Source: Prevotella sp. (GTDB lineage: Bacteria > Bacteroidota > Bacteroidia > Bacteroidales > Bacteroidaceae). From it: a stretch of 64,000 nucleotides of DNA. The notes beneath the pieces were generated by a model that did not search any database, was not told where the DNA came from, and worked only from the letters and a program-made list of their open reading frames with translations. The DNA lies in contig JAFZSL010000056.1 of assembly GCA_017619375.1 (NCBI GenBank), positions 124,001 to 188,000 of the forward strand. Direction: 5' to 3'. A program made the translations under genes and the position numbers. Shown here one piece after another: positions 1-8,477 of this stretch. Numbering within the stretch: the first letter of the stretch is position 1; each line of letters begins with the position of its first letter.

Positions 1-2
1 TT

Positions 3-2000
3 GAGGAGATGAGAATCAAGGAAGTCGATGAGCAACAACTCAGACAGATTTTTGCAGAATTGGAATTCAAGAGCCTCGCTGAGAAATTCATCAAGCAACC
101 TGTAAAAAATGTTAAAAAAGGGAACATTCAACTCGATTTATTCGCCGATTTTCAAGACGAGGACCAAGGAGAAATTAAAAATTCGAGTTTTGAAAGCCTT
201 AAAACCATACAGCACGATTATCAACTCATTGAAAATAAAGAAGATATTGAAAAATTACGTGATTTTTTATTGACAAATGATTTTTTAAGTCTGGATACGG
301 AAACCACTTCCACCATGGCCATGGAAGCAGAATTGGTTGGAGTCAGCTTCTCCATCAAGGAAAACCAGGCTTTTTACATCCCCATACCGGAAAAAAGAGA
401 AGAGGCACAAAAAATCATCGAAATTCTCAGACCTCTCTATGAAAATCCGTCAACATTGAAAATCGGACAGAACATCAAATACGATTTGCAAGTTCTCGCC
501 AACTATGGTATAGAAGTTCAGGGTCCATTATGGGACACCATGGTGGCTCACTATCTCATACAACCCGAGGTGAGGCACAACATGGATTTCCTGGCAGAGG
601 CTTATCTCAACTACAAGACCATACACATCGACGAACTCATCGGTCCAAGAGGAAAAGCACAACAAAGCATGCGAGACCTCGCACCCGAAAAAGTATATGA
701 ATATGCAGCAGAAGATGCCGACGTGACACTCAAACTCAAAAATATCCTGCTTCCAAAACTCAAGGAAGTGGGAGTGGAACAATTGTTCTACGACATCGAG
801 ATGCCACTCGTAAGGGTGCTGGCATCCATGGAACGCAACGGAGTGCGTATCGACACCGCATCGCTTGCTGAAACGTCACGTGTCTTCACTCAAAGGATGA
901 ACGACCTCGAGCAACGCATCTACGAACTCGCTGGTGAACAATTCAACATCGCCTCGCCAAAACAAGTGGGTGACATACTCTTCGGAAAACTCAAAATCAT
1001 CGAGAAACCCAAAAAGACCAAAACAGGACAATATGTCACCTCGGAAGAAATACTTCAAACCCTCAAGGGCAAGCATGAAATCGTGGAAAAGATTCTTGCT
1101 CATAGAGGACTCAAAAAACTACTCGGTACCTACATCGACACGTTGCCCACGCTCATCAACCCTGAGACCGGGCACATACACACCTCCTTCAACCAGACAG
1201 TGACTGCCACGGGAAGGTTGTCGTCAAGCGACCCCAACCTTCAAAACATACCTGTGAGAGGAGAAGACGGTAAGGAAATCAGAAAGGCGTTCATCCCGGA
1301 AGAAGGATGCCTGTTCTTCTCAGCCGACTACAGTCAGATAGAACTCAGGGTGATGGCACACCTTAGTGGTGATGAAAACATGATAGATGCCTTCAACAAG
1401 GGTTATGACATCCATGCAGCCACTGCAGCCAACATCTACAAGGAAGACATCGATCAAGTCACCAGCGACCAGCGAAGGAAAGCCAAAAGGGCCAATTTCG
1501 GCATCATCTACGGCATTACCGTCTTCGGACTGGCAGAACGTCTGGAAATAGAGCGTTCCGAAGCACGACAACTCATCGACGGCTATTTTGAAACCTTTCC
1601 GAAAGTCAAGGAGTATATGGAAAAAGCCAAAGAGAGCGCACGTGAAAAAGGTTATGTGGAAACTTTCTTCAAACGCAGACGCTATCTTCCCGACATCAAC
1701 AGCCGTAATGCCACCGTCAGGGGATTCGCCGAGCGCAACGCCATTAACGCTCCTATACAAGGTTCAGCTGCCGACATCATCAAGGTGGCAATGATTCGCA
1801 TTCATCAGCGATTCAAAGAAGAACAATTGAAGTCCAAGATGATTCTACAAGTACACGACGAACTCAATTTCAGTGTATTGCCAGAAGAAAAAGAACGCGT
1901 GGAACAAATCGTCTTGCAAGAGATGCAAAACGCCTATGCACTCAAAGTGCCGCTCATCGCAGATGCAGGGTGGGGGAGCAACTGGTTGGAAGCACACTGA
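3..2000 (+). CDS. polA: DNA polymerase I, 5' end cut by window edge
   Basis: Replicative gap-filling and repair polymerase. The frame is open to the window edge, so the ATG at 9 is internal; the N-terminal 5' nuclease domain (roughly 260 residues in full PolA) lies outside. Counting from that ATG, the 3'-5' exonuclease domain shows DTE at residues 96-98, and the family A polymerase domain shows motif A (DYSQIELR, about 440), motif B (RRKAKRANFGIIYG, about 490) and motif C (VHDEL, about 615). The DxE exonuclease motif suggests proofreading is retained. It is followed by ychF on the same strand after a 141-nt gap that has its own promoter motif, so the two need not be co-transcribed. Identification is secure. 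Confidence 0.97.
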   Translation, partial: EEMRIKEVDEQQLRQIFAELEFKSLAEKFIKQPVKNVKKGNIQLDLFADFQDEDQGEIKNSSFESLKTIQHDYQLIENKEDIEKLRDFLLTNDFLSLDTETTSTMAMEAELVGVSFSIKENQAFYIPIPEKREEAQKIIEILRPLYENPSTLKIGQNIKYDLQVLANYGIEVQGPLWDTMVAHYLIQPEVRHNMDFLAEAYLNYKTIHIDELIGPRGKAQQSMRDLAPEKVYEYAAEDADVTLKLKNILLPKLKEVGVEQLFYDIEMPLVRVLASMERNGVRIDTASLAETSRVFTQRMNDLEQRIYELAGEQFNIASPKQVGDILFGKLKIIEKPKKTKTGQYVTSEEILQTLKGKHEIVEKILAHRGLKKLLGTYIDTLPTLINPETGHIHTSFNQTVTATGRLSSSDPNLQNIPVRGEDGKEIRKAFIPEEGCLFFSADYSQIELRVMAHLSGDENMIDAFNKGYDIHAATAANIYKEDIDQVTSDQRRKAKRANFGIIYGITVFGLAERLEIERSEARQLIDGYFETFPKVKEYMEKAKESAREKGYVETFFKRRRYLPDINSRNATVRGFAERNAINAPIQGSAADIIKVAMIRIHQRFKEEQLKSKMILQVHDELNFSVLPEEKERVEQIVLQEMQNAYALKVPLIADAGWGSNWLEAH

Positions 2001-2108
2001 CACAAGTGAAGACCAAGGACCTTAAGGACTTTAAGCACCCTAAAGACCTTAATGACCATGGAGAGCAAATAATAAGTGCTTTTTACTCACTTAATCAGAT
2101 TTTTGCAC

Positions 2109-2116
2109 TATCTTTG
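2109..2116 (+). promoter_or_regulatory. -7 promoter element for ychF
   Basis: TATCTTTG matches the Bacteroidota -7 consensus TAnnTTTG, 25 nt before the ychF start. No clean TTTG -33 box lies at the usual spacing; the T-rich stretch at 2080-2084 is the nearest candidate. Confidence 0.6.
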
Positions 2117-2141
2117 CACCATCAAATAAAAATAGTAATCA

Positions 2142-3242
2142 ATGGCTTTAAAATGTGGTATCGTCGGACTGCCCAACGTAGGCAAGTCCACTTTGTTCAA
2201 CTGCTTGTCAAGTGCCAAGGCACAAGCGGCAAATTTCCCATTCTGCACCATCGAACCCAACGTGGGTGTCATCACTGTTCCTGACGAACGGCTCAACCGC
2301 CTTGCCGAACTCGTACATCCTGGAAGAATCGTACCTGCAACGTGTGAAATCGTCGATATAGCAGGATTGGTGAAAGGGGCTTCCAAAGGCGAGGGATTAG
2401 GCAACAAGTTCTTGGGCAACATACGCGAGACAGACGCCATCATCCATGTGTTGAGGTGTTTCGATGATGACAACATCACCCATGTGGATGAAACCATCGA
2501 CCCCATACGCGACAAGGAAATCATCGATACAGAACTACAGTTGAAAGACCTTGAAACCATAGAGTCACGCCTTGCCAAACAACAAAAGGCGGCATCCGTA
2601 GGCAACAAGGAAGCCAAGGTGGAAGTCAATGTCCTCCTTGCCTACAAGGAAGTGTTGGAGAAAGGCCTCAACGCACGCATTGTCACATTCGAAAGCCGCG
2701 AGGAACAGCAGGCAGCACACGACCTTTTCCTTTTGACAGCAAAGCCTGTTCTCTATGTCTGCAACGTCGATGAAGCCAGTGCCAAAGATGGCAACGACTA
2801 TTCAAAACGAGTGGAAGAAGTGGCCATGGAAGAAGGAGCGGAAGTGTTGGTCATTGCTGCCAAGACAGAGGAGGACATCGCCAGTTTCGAAAGTTATGAA
2901 GACAAGAAAATGTTTCTTGACGAATTAGGTTTGGAAGAGAGTGGTGTCAACCGACTCATCAAGAAAGCCTACTCGCTGCTCAATTTGGAAACCTTCATCA
3001 CCGCCGGACCAATGGAGGTGAAAGCATGGACCTACCGCAAGGGATGGAAGGCGCCACAATGTGCCGGAGTCATTCACACCGACTTTGAGAAAGGATTCAT
3101 CCGTGCAGAAGTAATCAAATACGACGACTACATCAAGTATGGTTCGGAAGCCGCTGTGAAAGAAGCCGGAAAGATGGGCATTGAGGGAAAAGACTATATT
3201 GTGCAAGACGGAGACATCATGCATTTCAGATTCAACGTTTAA
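2142..3242 (+). CDS. ychF: Ribosome-binding ATPase YchF (Obg family)
   Basis: Cytosolic P-loop NTPase that binds ribosomes and, in characterised homologues, prefers ATP over GTP. The 366 residues equal the usual family length. The P-loop is GLPNVGKST at residues 8-16, followed by the family sequence ANFPFCTIEPN; the TGS domain is at the C-terminus, which ends in the typical HFRFNV. The ATG at 2142 is preceded by a -7 promoter element at 2109. The stop is 3 nt before the lgt start, so ychF and lgt form a small operon. Confidence 0.97.
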   Translation: MALKCGIVGLPNVGKSTLFNCLSSAKAQAANFPFCTIEPNVGVITVPDERLNRLAELVHPGRIVPATCEIVDIAGLVKGASKGEGLGNKFLGNIRETDAIIHVLRCFDDDNITHVDETIDPIRDKEIIDTELQLKDLETIESRLAKQQKAASVGNKEAKVEVNVLLAYKEVLEKGLNARIVTFESREEQQAAHDLFLLTAKPVLYVCNVDEASAKDGNDYSKRVEEVAMEEGAEVLVIAAKTEEDIASFESYEDKKMFLDELGLEESGVNRLIKKAYSLLNLETFITAGPMEVKAWTYRKGWKAPQCAGVIHTDFEKGFIRAEVIKYDDYIKYGSEAAVKEAGKMGIEGKDYIVQDGDIMHFRFNV

Positions 3243-3245
3243 GAA

Positions 3246-4085
3246 ATGATGAATTTACTATTTATTACTTGGAATCCAAGTGAAACAGCCTTCAGCATAG
3301 GTGGTTTTTCCTTCAGATGGTATTCACTCTGCTGGCTGATAGGATTGATATTGGCTTATTTTATAGTAAGAAAACTTTACAAAGAAGCCAAAATTAAGGA
3401 TGAATTGTTCGACCCTCTTTTCATCTATTGTTTCCTTGGCATCCTCATAGGAGCACGTTTAGGACACTGCCTGTTCTATGAGCCTGACTATTTCTTGAGC
3501 AGTTTCAACCACATCATAGAGATGTTCCTGCCCATTCACAAGATGGCCGACGGTTCTTGGAAATTTACTGGTTATGAGGGATTGGCTTCACATGGTGGAA
3601 CGTTGGGACTGATGCTGGCACTCTTCATCTATTGCAAGAAAACAAAAATCAATCTTTGGCGTGTCCTCGACTTCATTGCCATCGCCACACCCATTACGGC
3701 TTGCTTCATCCGTTTGGGCAACTTGATGAATTCTGAAATCATCGGCAAGGTGACAGACGTGCCTTGGGCTTTTATTTTCGAACAAGTGGACGACTTGCCC
3801 CGACATCCCGGTCAATTGTATGAAGCCATCACCTACTTCATCTTCTTTTTCATAGGATGGTGGTTTTACAGGCACAAACCAGAGAAGGTGGGCACGGGAT
3901 TTTTCTTCGGACTCTGCCTCACCTTGATTTTCACCGCCAGGTTCTTCATCGAATTCACGAAAATCACCCAAGTGAATTTTGAAGACTCATTACCACTCGA
4001 CATGGGACAATTGCTCAGCATTCCATTCATCATCATCGGAGTGATGTGTATGATAGGAGGAAAATGGATGAAGAAAATAGGGTAG
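3246..4085 (+). CDS. lgt: Prolipoprotein diacylglyceryl transferase
   Basis: Inner-membrane enzyme that moves diacylglycerol from phosphatidylglycerol to the lipobox cysteine of prolipoproteins, the first step of lipoprotein maturation. The 279-residue protein has about seven hydrophobic segments and the Lgt signature around [10 protein letters not shown] (residue 115), with further conserved patches RLGNLMNSE and RHPGQLYEA. Two adjacent ATGs (3246, 3249) could start it. It ends at a bidirectional terminator shared with the convergent mutS. The window encodes many probable lipoprotein substrates. Confidence 0.96.
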   Translation: MMNLLFITWNPSETAFSIGGFSFRWYSLCWLIGLILAYFIVRKLYKEAKIKDELFDPLFIYCFLGILIGARLGHCLFYEPDYFLSSFNHIIEMFLPIHKMADGSWKFTGYEGLASHGGTLGLMLALFIYCKKTKINLWRVLDFIAIATPITACFIRLGNLMNSEIIGKVTDVPWAFIFEQVDDLPRHPGQLYEAITYFIFFFIGWWFYRHKPEKVGTGFFFGLCLTLIFTARFFIEFTKITQVNFEDSLPLDMGQLLSIPFIIIGVMCMIGGKWMKKIG

Positions 4086-4172
4086 GGGATTGAAGAAGAT
4101 TGAAAATTGAAAATTATATTTTTGGAGCAGCGAGAGCAGAGTCAAATCAGCGAAGCTAAGATTGAAAAATAT

Positions 4173-4206
4173 ATTATGGGTCTACTTGAAAAAGTGGACC
4201 CATAAT
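4173..4206. terminator. Bidirectional terminator between lgt and mutS
   Basis: A 15-bp stem (ATTATGGGTCTACTT pairing with AAGTGGACCCATAAT, one wobble) closes a GAAA loop. It sits between two convergent genes, 88 nt after the lgt stop and 10 nt after the mutS stop, so it can serve both strands. Confidence 0.8.
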
Positions 4207-4216
4207 TAATGTATTC

Positions 4217-6847
4217 CTACGATGATTTTCCACTTACTATTTTCTTGATTTCAAAGAGTTTGTTGAGTGCTTCCATAGGTGTGAGATTATTGATGTCAAT
4301 GCCTAATATTTCATCACGCACCTGACAAAGGACCGGGTCGTCAAGTTGGAAAAAATTGAGTTGCATGCCTTCCCTTGTCCTTCCGATGGCCTGTGCCGAA
4401 GGTTTTCCCACCGTGCCTACATTGCTGTTCTCCGCCTCCAGTTGTTTCAAGATGACACTGGCCCTTTTGACAATACTTTTGGGCATGCCTGCGATTTCCG
4501 CCACATGGATGCCGAAAGAGTGTTCAGAACCACCTCTTGTCAGTTTGCGCAAGAATATCACCTTGTTGTCAATCTCCTTCACACTCACGTTGTAATTCTT
4601 GATGCGAGAGAAGTTCTTTTCCATCTCATTGAGTTCGTGATAATGGGTTGCGAAGAGCGTCCTCGCTTTCGCCCTTACATGTTCGTGAAGGTATTCCACT
4701 ATGGCCCATGCGATGGAAATCCCATCATAGGTTGACGTGCCGCGACCCAGTTCATCAAACAACACCAAAGACTTTGAAGAGACATTATTGAGGATATTGG
4801 CAGCCTCTGTCATCTCCACCATGAAGGTGGACTCACCCACCGAAATGTTGTCTGATGCACCCACACGTGTGAATATTTTGTCCACCAAGCCTATTTTCGC
4901 GCTCTCTGCTGGCACGAAACAACCTATCTGGGCCAATAGTACTATCAAGGCCGTTTGACGCAACAGCGCCGATTTACCGGCCATGTTTGGACCAGTGATG
5001 ATGATGATTTGTTGTCGTTCATTATCGAGATAGATGTCATTGGGTACATATTTTTCTCCCAAGGGCAATTGGGTCTCGATGACAGGATGCCTTCCTTGCT
5101 TGATATCGATGACTTCAGTGTTGTCGATGACGGGACGTATGTAGCGTCTTTCCTCCGCCACGTTGGCAAATGACAAGAGACAATCAATGCGAGCCAGCAG
5201 GTTGGCATTGATTTGGATGGCGGGAATATATTCCTGAATGGCCATGACTAATTCGTTGAACAATTGTGTCTCCAACGATAGGATTTTGTCTTCAGCACCA
5301 AGGATTTTCTCCTCGTATTCCTTCAACTCCTGCGTGATATACCGCTCTGCCTGCGCCAAGGTCTGTTTCCTCACCCATTCCGCCGGCACCATGTCCTTGT
5401 AGGTGTTGCGCACCTCCAAATAATAGCCGAAAACATTGTTGTAACCTATTTTCAACGAGGATATGCCGGTGGCGGCCGCCTCGCGCTCCTGGATTTTCAA
5501 CAAGTATTCCTTGCCATGGTATGCAATGTTGCGTAATTCGTCAAGTTGTTCGTTCACACCGTTGCTGATGACATTTCCCTTGTTCACCTGCAATGGAGCG
5601 TCTGCTTGTATTTCCCGTGCGATGCGTTCACGAATGGTATGACACAAGTTGAGTTGCTCACCAATTCTTTTCAGCACCGCGTTGTCAGCATCCATACAAG
5701 CACTTTTGACATGTTCTATGGCCTGTAGCGCCACCTTAAGTTGTATCACCTCCCTCGGAGACACGCGCCCCACCGCCACCTTGGAAATGATGCGTTCCAG
5801 ATCACCTATGAGATGCAGTTTTTCATCCACGCATTGGCGGAATTCAGGCTCCCTGTAGAAATAGTCCACGATGTCAAGTCTCTCATTGATGGGTTTCTCA
5901 TCCTTCAAAGGAAACACCAGCCAGCGCCGCAACATTCTCCCGCCCATGGCGGTGATGGTTCTATCGATGACATTGAGCAGTGACAACCCATCGTCCTGCA
6001 TCGTCCCCAACAGTTCCAGGGAACGGATGGTGAATTTGTCAAGTCTCACATATTTGTCCTCTTCGATGCGAGAGATGGAAGTGATGTGACTGATCTGGGT
6101 GTGTTGCGTAAGTTCAAGGTATTGCAGGATGGCTCCTGCCGCCACCACTCCATTGTTCAAGTGGTCCACGCCGAAACCCTTGAGATTCTTGGTTTGGAAA
6201 TGCTTGAGCAGTTTAGGCCTTGCCGTCGACTCCGTAAACACCCAGTCATCGAGTTCGAAGACACAGTATTTTGAACCAAAATATTGTTCAAAATCCCCTT
6301 TGTGTGCACGGTCGTAAAGCACCTCCTTGGGTTGGAAATTGCCCATCAGTTTCTCCACATAGTCATAAGTTCCCTCACCAACGAGGAACTCACCTGTGGA
6401 GATGTCGAGGAAAGCCACGCCACAACCTGTCTTTCCGAAATGTATGGCAGAGAGGAAATTGTTTTCCTTATAATTGAGCACATTGTCACCCATTGCCACA
6501 CCAGGTGTCACCAGTTCGGTAATACCCCTTTTCACCAATGTCTTGGTGAGTTTAGGATCTTCCAACTGGTCGCAGATGGCCACACGACGTCCTGCCCTGA
6601 TGAGTTTTGGCAGATAGGTGTCCAAGGCGTGGTGTGGGAATCCAGCCATTTCAGTGGCAGCTGTCTGACCACCATTATTACGCTTGGTGAGCGTGATGCC
6701 GAGGATTTTCGCTGCTGCGATGGCATCCTCGCAATAGGTTTCATAGAAGTCACCGCATCTGAACAGCATCAACGCATCGGGGTGTTTCGCCTTCAGCGAG
6801 AAAAACTGCTGCATCATTGGTGTCAGTCCTTTTTCTTTCTTTGCCAT
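4217..6847 (-). CDS. mutS: DNA mismatch repair protein MutS
   Basis: Mismatch-recognition ATPase. From the chosen start the protein is 876 residues, normal for MutS1. The mismatch-binding N-terminus has the FRCGDFYE pattern; the ATPase core has Walker A GPNMAGKS (about residue 618) and DELGRGTST (about 698), followed by the [10 protein letters not shown] segment. The frame runs 61 codons further upstream, but that extension crosses the -7 promoter element at 6866-6873 and encodes non-MutS sequence, whereas ATG 6847 gives the usual [12 protein letters not shown] start. Upstream are two hairpin repeats and the candidate origin. Confidence 0.97.
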   Translation of the reverse strand: MAKKEKGLTPMMQQFFSLKAKHPDALMLFRCGDFYETYCEDAIAAAKILGITLTKRNNGGQTAATEMAGFPHHALDTYLPKLIRAGRRVAICDQLEDPKLTKTLVKRGITELVTPGVAMGDNVLNYKENNFLSAIHFGKTGCGVAFLDISTGEFLVGEGTYDYVEKLMGNFQPKEVLYDRAHKGDFEQYFGSKYCVFELDDWVFTESTARPKLLKHFQTKNLKGFGVDHLNNGVVAAGAILQYLELTQHTQISHITSISRIEEDKYVRLDKFTIRSLELLGTMQDDGLSLLNVIDRTITAMGGRMLRRWLVFPLKDEKPINERLDIVDYFYREPEFRQCVDEKLHLIGDLERIISKVAVGRVSPREVIQLKVALQAIEHVKSACMDADNAVLKRIGEQLNLCHTIRERIAREIQADAPLQVNKGNVISNGVNEQLDELRNIAYHGKEYLLKIQEREAAATGISSLKIGYNNVFGYYLEVRNTYKDMVPAEWVRKQTLAQAERYITQELKEYEEKILGAEDKILSLETQLFNELVMAIQEYIPAIQINANLLARIDCLLSFANVAEERRYIRPVIDNTEVIDIKQGRHPVIETQLPLGEKYVPNDIYLDNERQQIIIITGPNMAGKSALLRQTALIVLLAQIGCFVPAESAKIGLVDKIFTRVGASDNISVGESTFMVEMTEAANILNNVSSKSLVLFDELGRGTSTYDGISIAWAIVEYLHEHVRAKARTLFATHYHELNEMEKNFSRIKNYNVSVKEIDNKVIFLRKLTRGGSEHSFGIHVAEIAGMPKSIVKRASVILKQLEAENSNVGTVGKPSAQAIGRTREGMQLNFFQLDDPVLCQVRDEILGIDINNLTPMEALNKLFEIKKIVSGKSS

Positions 6848-6865
6848 AGAGTGATTTGTGTTTTG

Positions 6866-6873
6866 CAAAGATA
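6866..6873 (-). promoter_or_regulatory. -7 promoter element for mutS, inside a repeat
   Basis: On the minus strand this reads TATCTTTG, a perfect TAnnTTTG, 19 nt before the mutS ATG. The same bases form the outer edge of the hairpin repeat at 6866-6946. Confidence 0.65.
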
Positions 6874-7015
6874 GTGAAAACCGAGTGAAGCGCAAAATAA
6901 ATTTATTTATTTTCGATTCTGAGGTGCATCCTATCTTCGCCTGAAGGGCAAAGATAGTGCAAGCCGAGTTAAAAGCAAAATAAAAAACGAAGTTTTTATT
7001 TTCTTTTCCGATTAA
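6866..7015. repeat. Two tandem hairpin repeats upstream of mutS
   Basis: Unit 1 (6866-6946) begins CAAAGATAGTG and contains the outer pair AAGATAG/CTATCTT and an inner pair AAAATAAAT/ATTTATTTT. Unit 2 (6948-about 7015) begins with the same CAAAGATAGTG and has the inner pair AAAATAAAAAAC/GTTTTTATTTT. The architecture matches the repeats at 18974 and 33967, which begin CAAAGGTAC and have stems of different sequence. Each unit starts with a reverse-oriented TATCTTTG. Confidence 0.75.
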
Positions 7016-7104
7016 CGAATTGGGCAACACACAAAATGAAGTTCCTTTTCCAAGCCCTCGGCTTGGATATTCACAACCACCCCGACTTCTTAGGCTAAGG
7101 AAAG

Positions 7105-7480
7105 GTTATCCTCATCCTATTCATCATTATTTTTTTTTGTTTTTTTTAAAAAAAAGAATATTGTAATGATGATATGGTGGGGAAAAGTGGATAAACTATT
7201 TAAAAACAACTTATTCTGTTTCATCATTTTTTATCAACATCCCATTGTGGATAATAATTCATTGATTATATGTTTGTTACATACTTTTCCACTATTATTT
7301 GTACTTGTGGATAAGTTATTGTTGATAACTTTGGACGATTTCAGATGTGGATAAATGTTTCATAAACTATTGTTAATTTACACTTTTATGAACATTTTTT
7401 AGGCTTGTTGTAGGGAGTATGGAAAAGTATGGAGTTATGCTGAAGTTATGAATGAGTTATCCACAATTGAGTGTGGATAA
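7105..7480. other. Candidate chromosomal replication origin (oriC): DnaA-box cluster and AT-rich element
   Basis: A gene-free stretch with five perfect DnaA boxes (TTATCCACA): minus strand at 7246-7254, 7306-7314, 7346-7354 and 7472-7480, plus strand at 7457-7465. Near matches: 7186-7194 (TTATCCACT, minus), 7231-7239 (TTATCAACA, plus), 7320-7328 (TTATCAACA, minus) and 7285-7293 (TTTTCCACT, plus). To the left, 7121-7165 has long T and A runs, suited to a DNA-unwinding element. This density far exceeds chance for a 9-mer. There is no dnaA or dnaN in the window. A DnaA-titration site is the main alternative. Confidence 0.75.
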
Positions 7481-7482
7481 CT

Positions 7483-8466
7483 TTAATCAAGGTATTTGCC
7501 TTTGATTTTGGTTATTCCGTATGTGATGATGGTGGCTGCGAGTAAAACGAGTATGAAGGTCACGATGACTTGCCAATAATGTCCTGTATAGGAGAATCCT
7601 ATCTTTTTGAGTGCAAGGCATACAGCCATGGGTGTTGCCCCACAGATGAAATAGTAGATGAGCGAGTGTTTTCCGATGAATTGCAAGAGAGCATTGTCGG
7701 GCAGATGGCGACAACCACCTACGATCAACATGGCTCCTGCCAGTCCGTCCACCAAGAGCAATGTGAATGAACTTACGTTAATGGGTTCCATCGTCAATGT
7801 CATGTTTTCATGGGTCACCATCCATTTGACGGCCAATATGACAAGGGCAAGAATGAAGAGTACTTTTGGTTGTTGCAGACGAGGTATCAGTTGCCTTTGT
7901 TTGCATGTCAAACCCGCGAAGAGGAAAAAAAGCATTATCAAGGCATTTTGCCAGCACCAGATGTTGATGTCATGCAAAAGGTCGTTGTGAATGAAATGAT
8001 AGCAGCAGGCAACGAGGAGATAGGGTAGGGAACAGCAGACGAAAATAAAGAAAATGCTGTTTTTTCTTTTGGAAGCGATAAATATGATGAGTGCGAAAAG
8101 CATCTCGGCCAGCATCAGTGCTGCAAGAAACCATGATGCGTGTCCAGTGATGACGGCCTTAAATGCTTCAAGCAAGGTGGTGTCGTCTCTCACCAAGGCT
8201 TTCGGGAAGGCGATGGCTGAGGTGAAAATGAAATAGGGTAGGGTGATGCCTTTCAGTATGGAGATGACCTTGCGTTGAAGATTAAAATTGTCGTATGATT
8301 GCTTGACGAACAAATATCCAGAAACAAAGACGAATGCCAGAAGAGAGTTGTCCACATGATAGGCGTAAGGAACGATTTCCTCACCTGTATAATATATTTC
8401 AGTGTGGAGTAGGAAAATGGACACCATGCAGAGTCCTTTTGCAATGTCTATTTTGGTGTCGCGCAT
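7483..8466 (-). CDS. Membrane acyltransferase, acyltransferase-3 (OafA/YrhL-like) family
   Basis: A 327-residue integral membrane protein with about ten hydrophobic segments. The N-terminus has the acyltransferase-3 pattern: RDTKIDIAKGLCMVSIFLLH, with the conserved His at the end of the first segment, then FVSGYLF. Family members O-acylate surface glycans, peptidoglycan or other carbohydrates from the cytoplasmic side; the substrate here cannot be read. ATG 8466 is preferred over TTG 8472. It is the last gene of the leuS operon, 11 nt after porZ, and its stop lies 3 bp from the last DnaA box. Confidence 0.8.
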   Translation of the reverse strand: MRDTKIDIAKGLCMVSIFLLHTEIYYTGEEIVPYAYHVDNSLLAFVFVSGYLFVKQSYDNFNLQRKVISILKGITLPYFIFTSAIAFPKALVRDDTTLLEAFKAVITGHASWFLAALMLAEMLFALIIFIASKRKNSIFFIFVCCSLPYLLVACCYHFIHNDLLHDINIWCWQNALIMLFFLFAGLTCKQRQLIPRLQQPKVLFILALVILAVKWMVTHENMTLTMEPINVSSFTLLLVDGLAGAMLIVGGCRHLPDNALLQFIGKHSLIYYFICGATPMAVCLALKKIGFSYTGHYWQVIVTFILVLLAATIITYGITKIKGKYLD

Positions 8467-8477
8467 GGTCAACTCTT

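Noticed and set aside
6848..7030. N-terminal extension of MutS by 61 residues
   Set aside because: It runs through the promoter element and the hairpin repeats, and encodes no MutS-like sequence.
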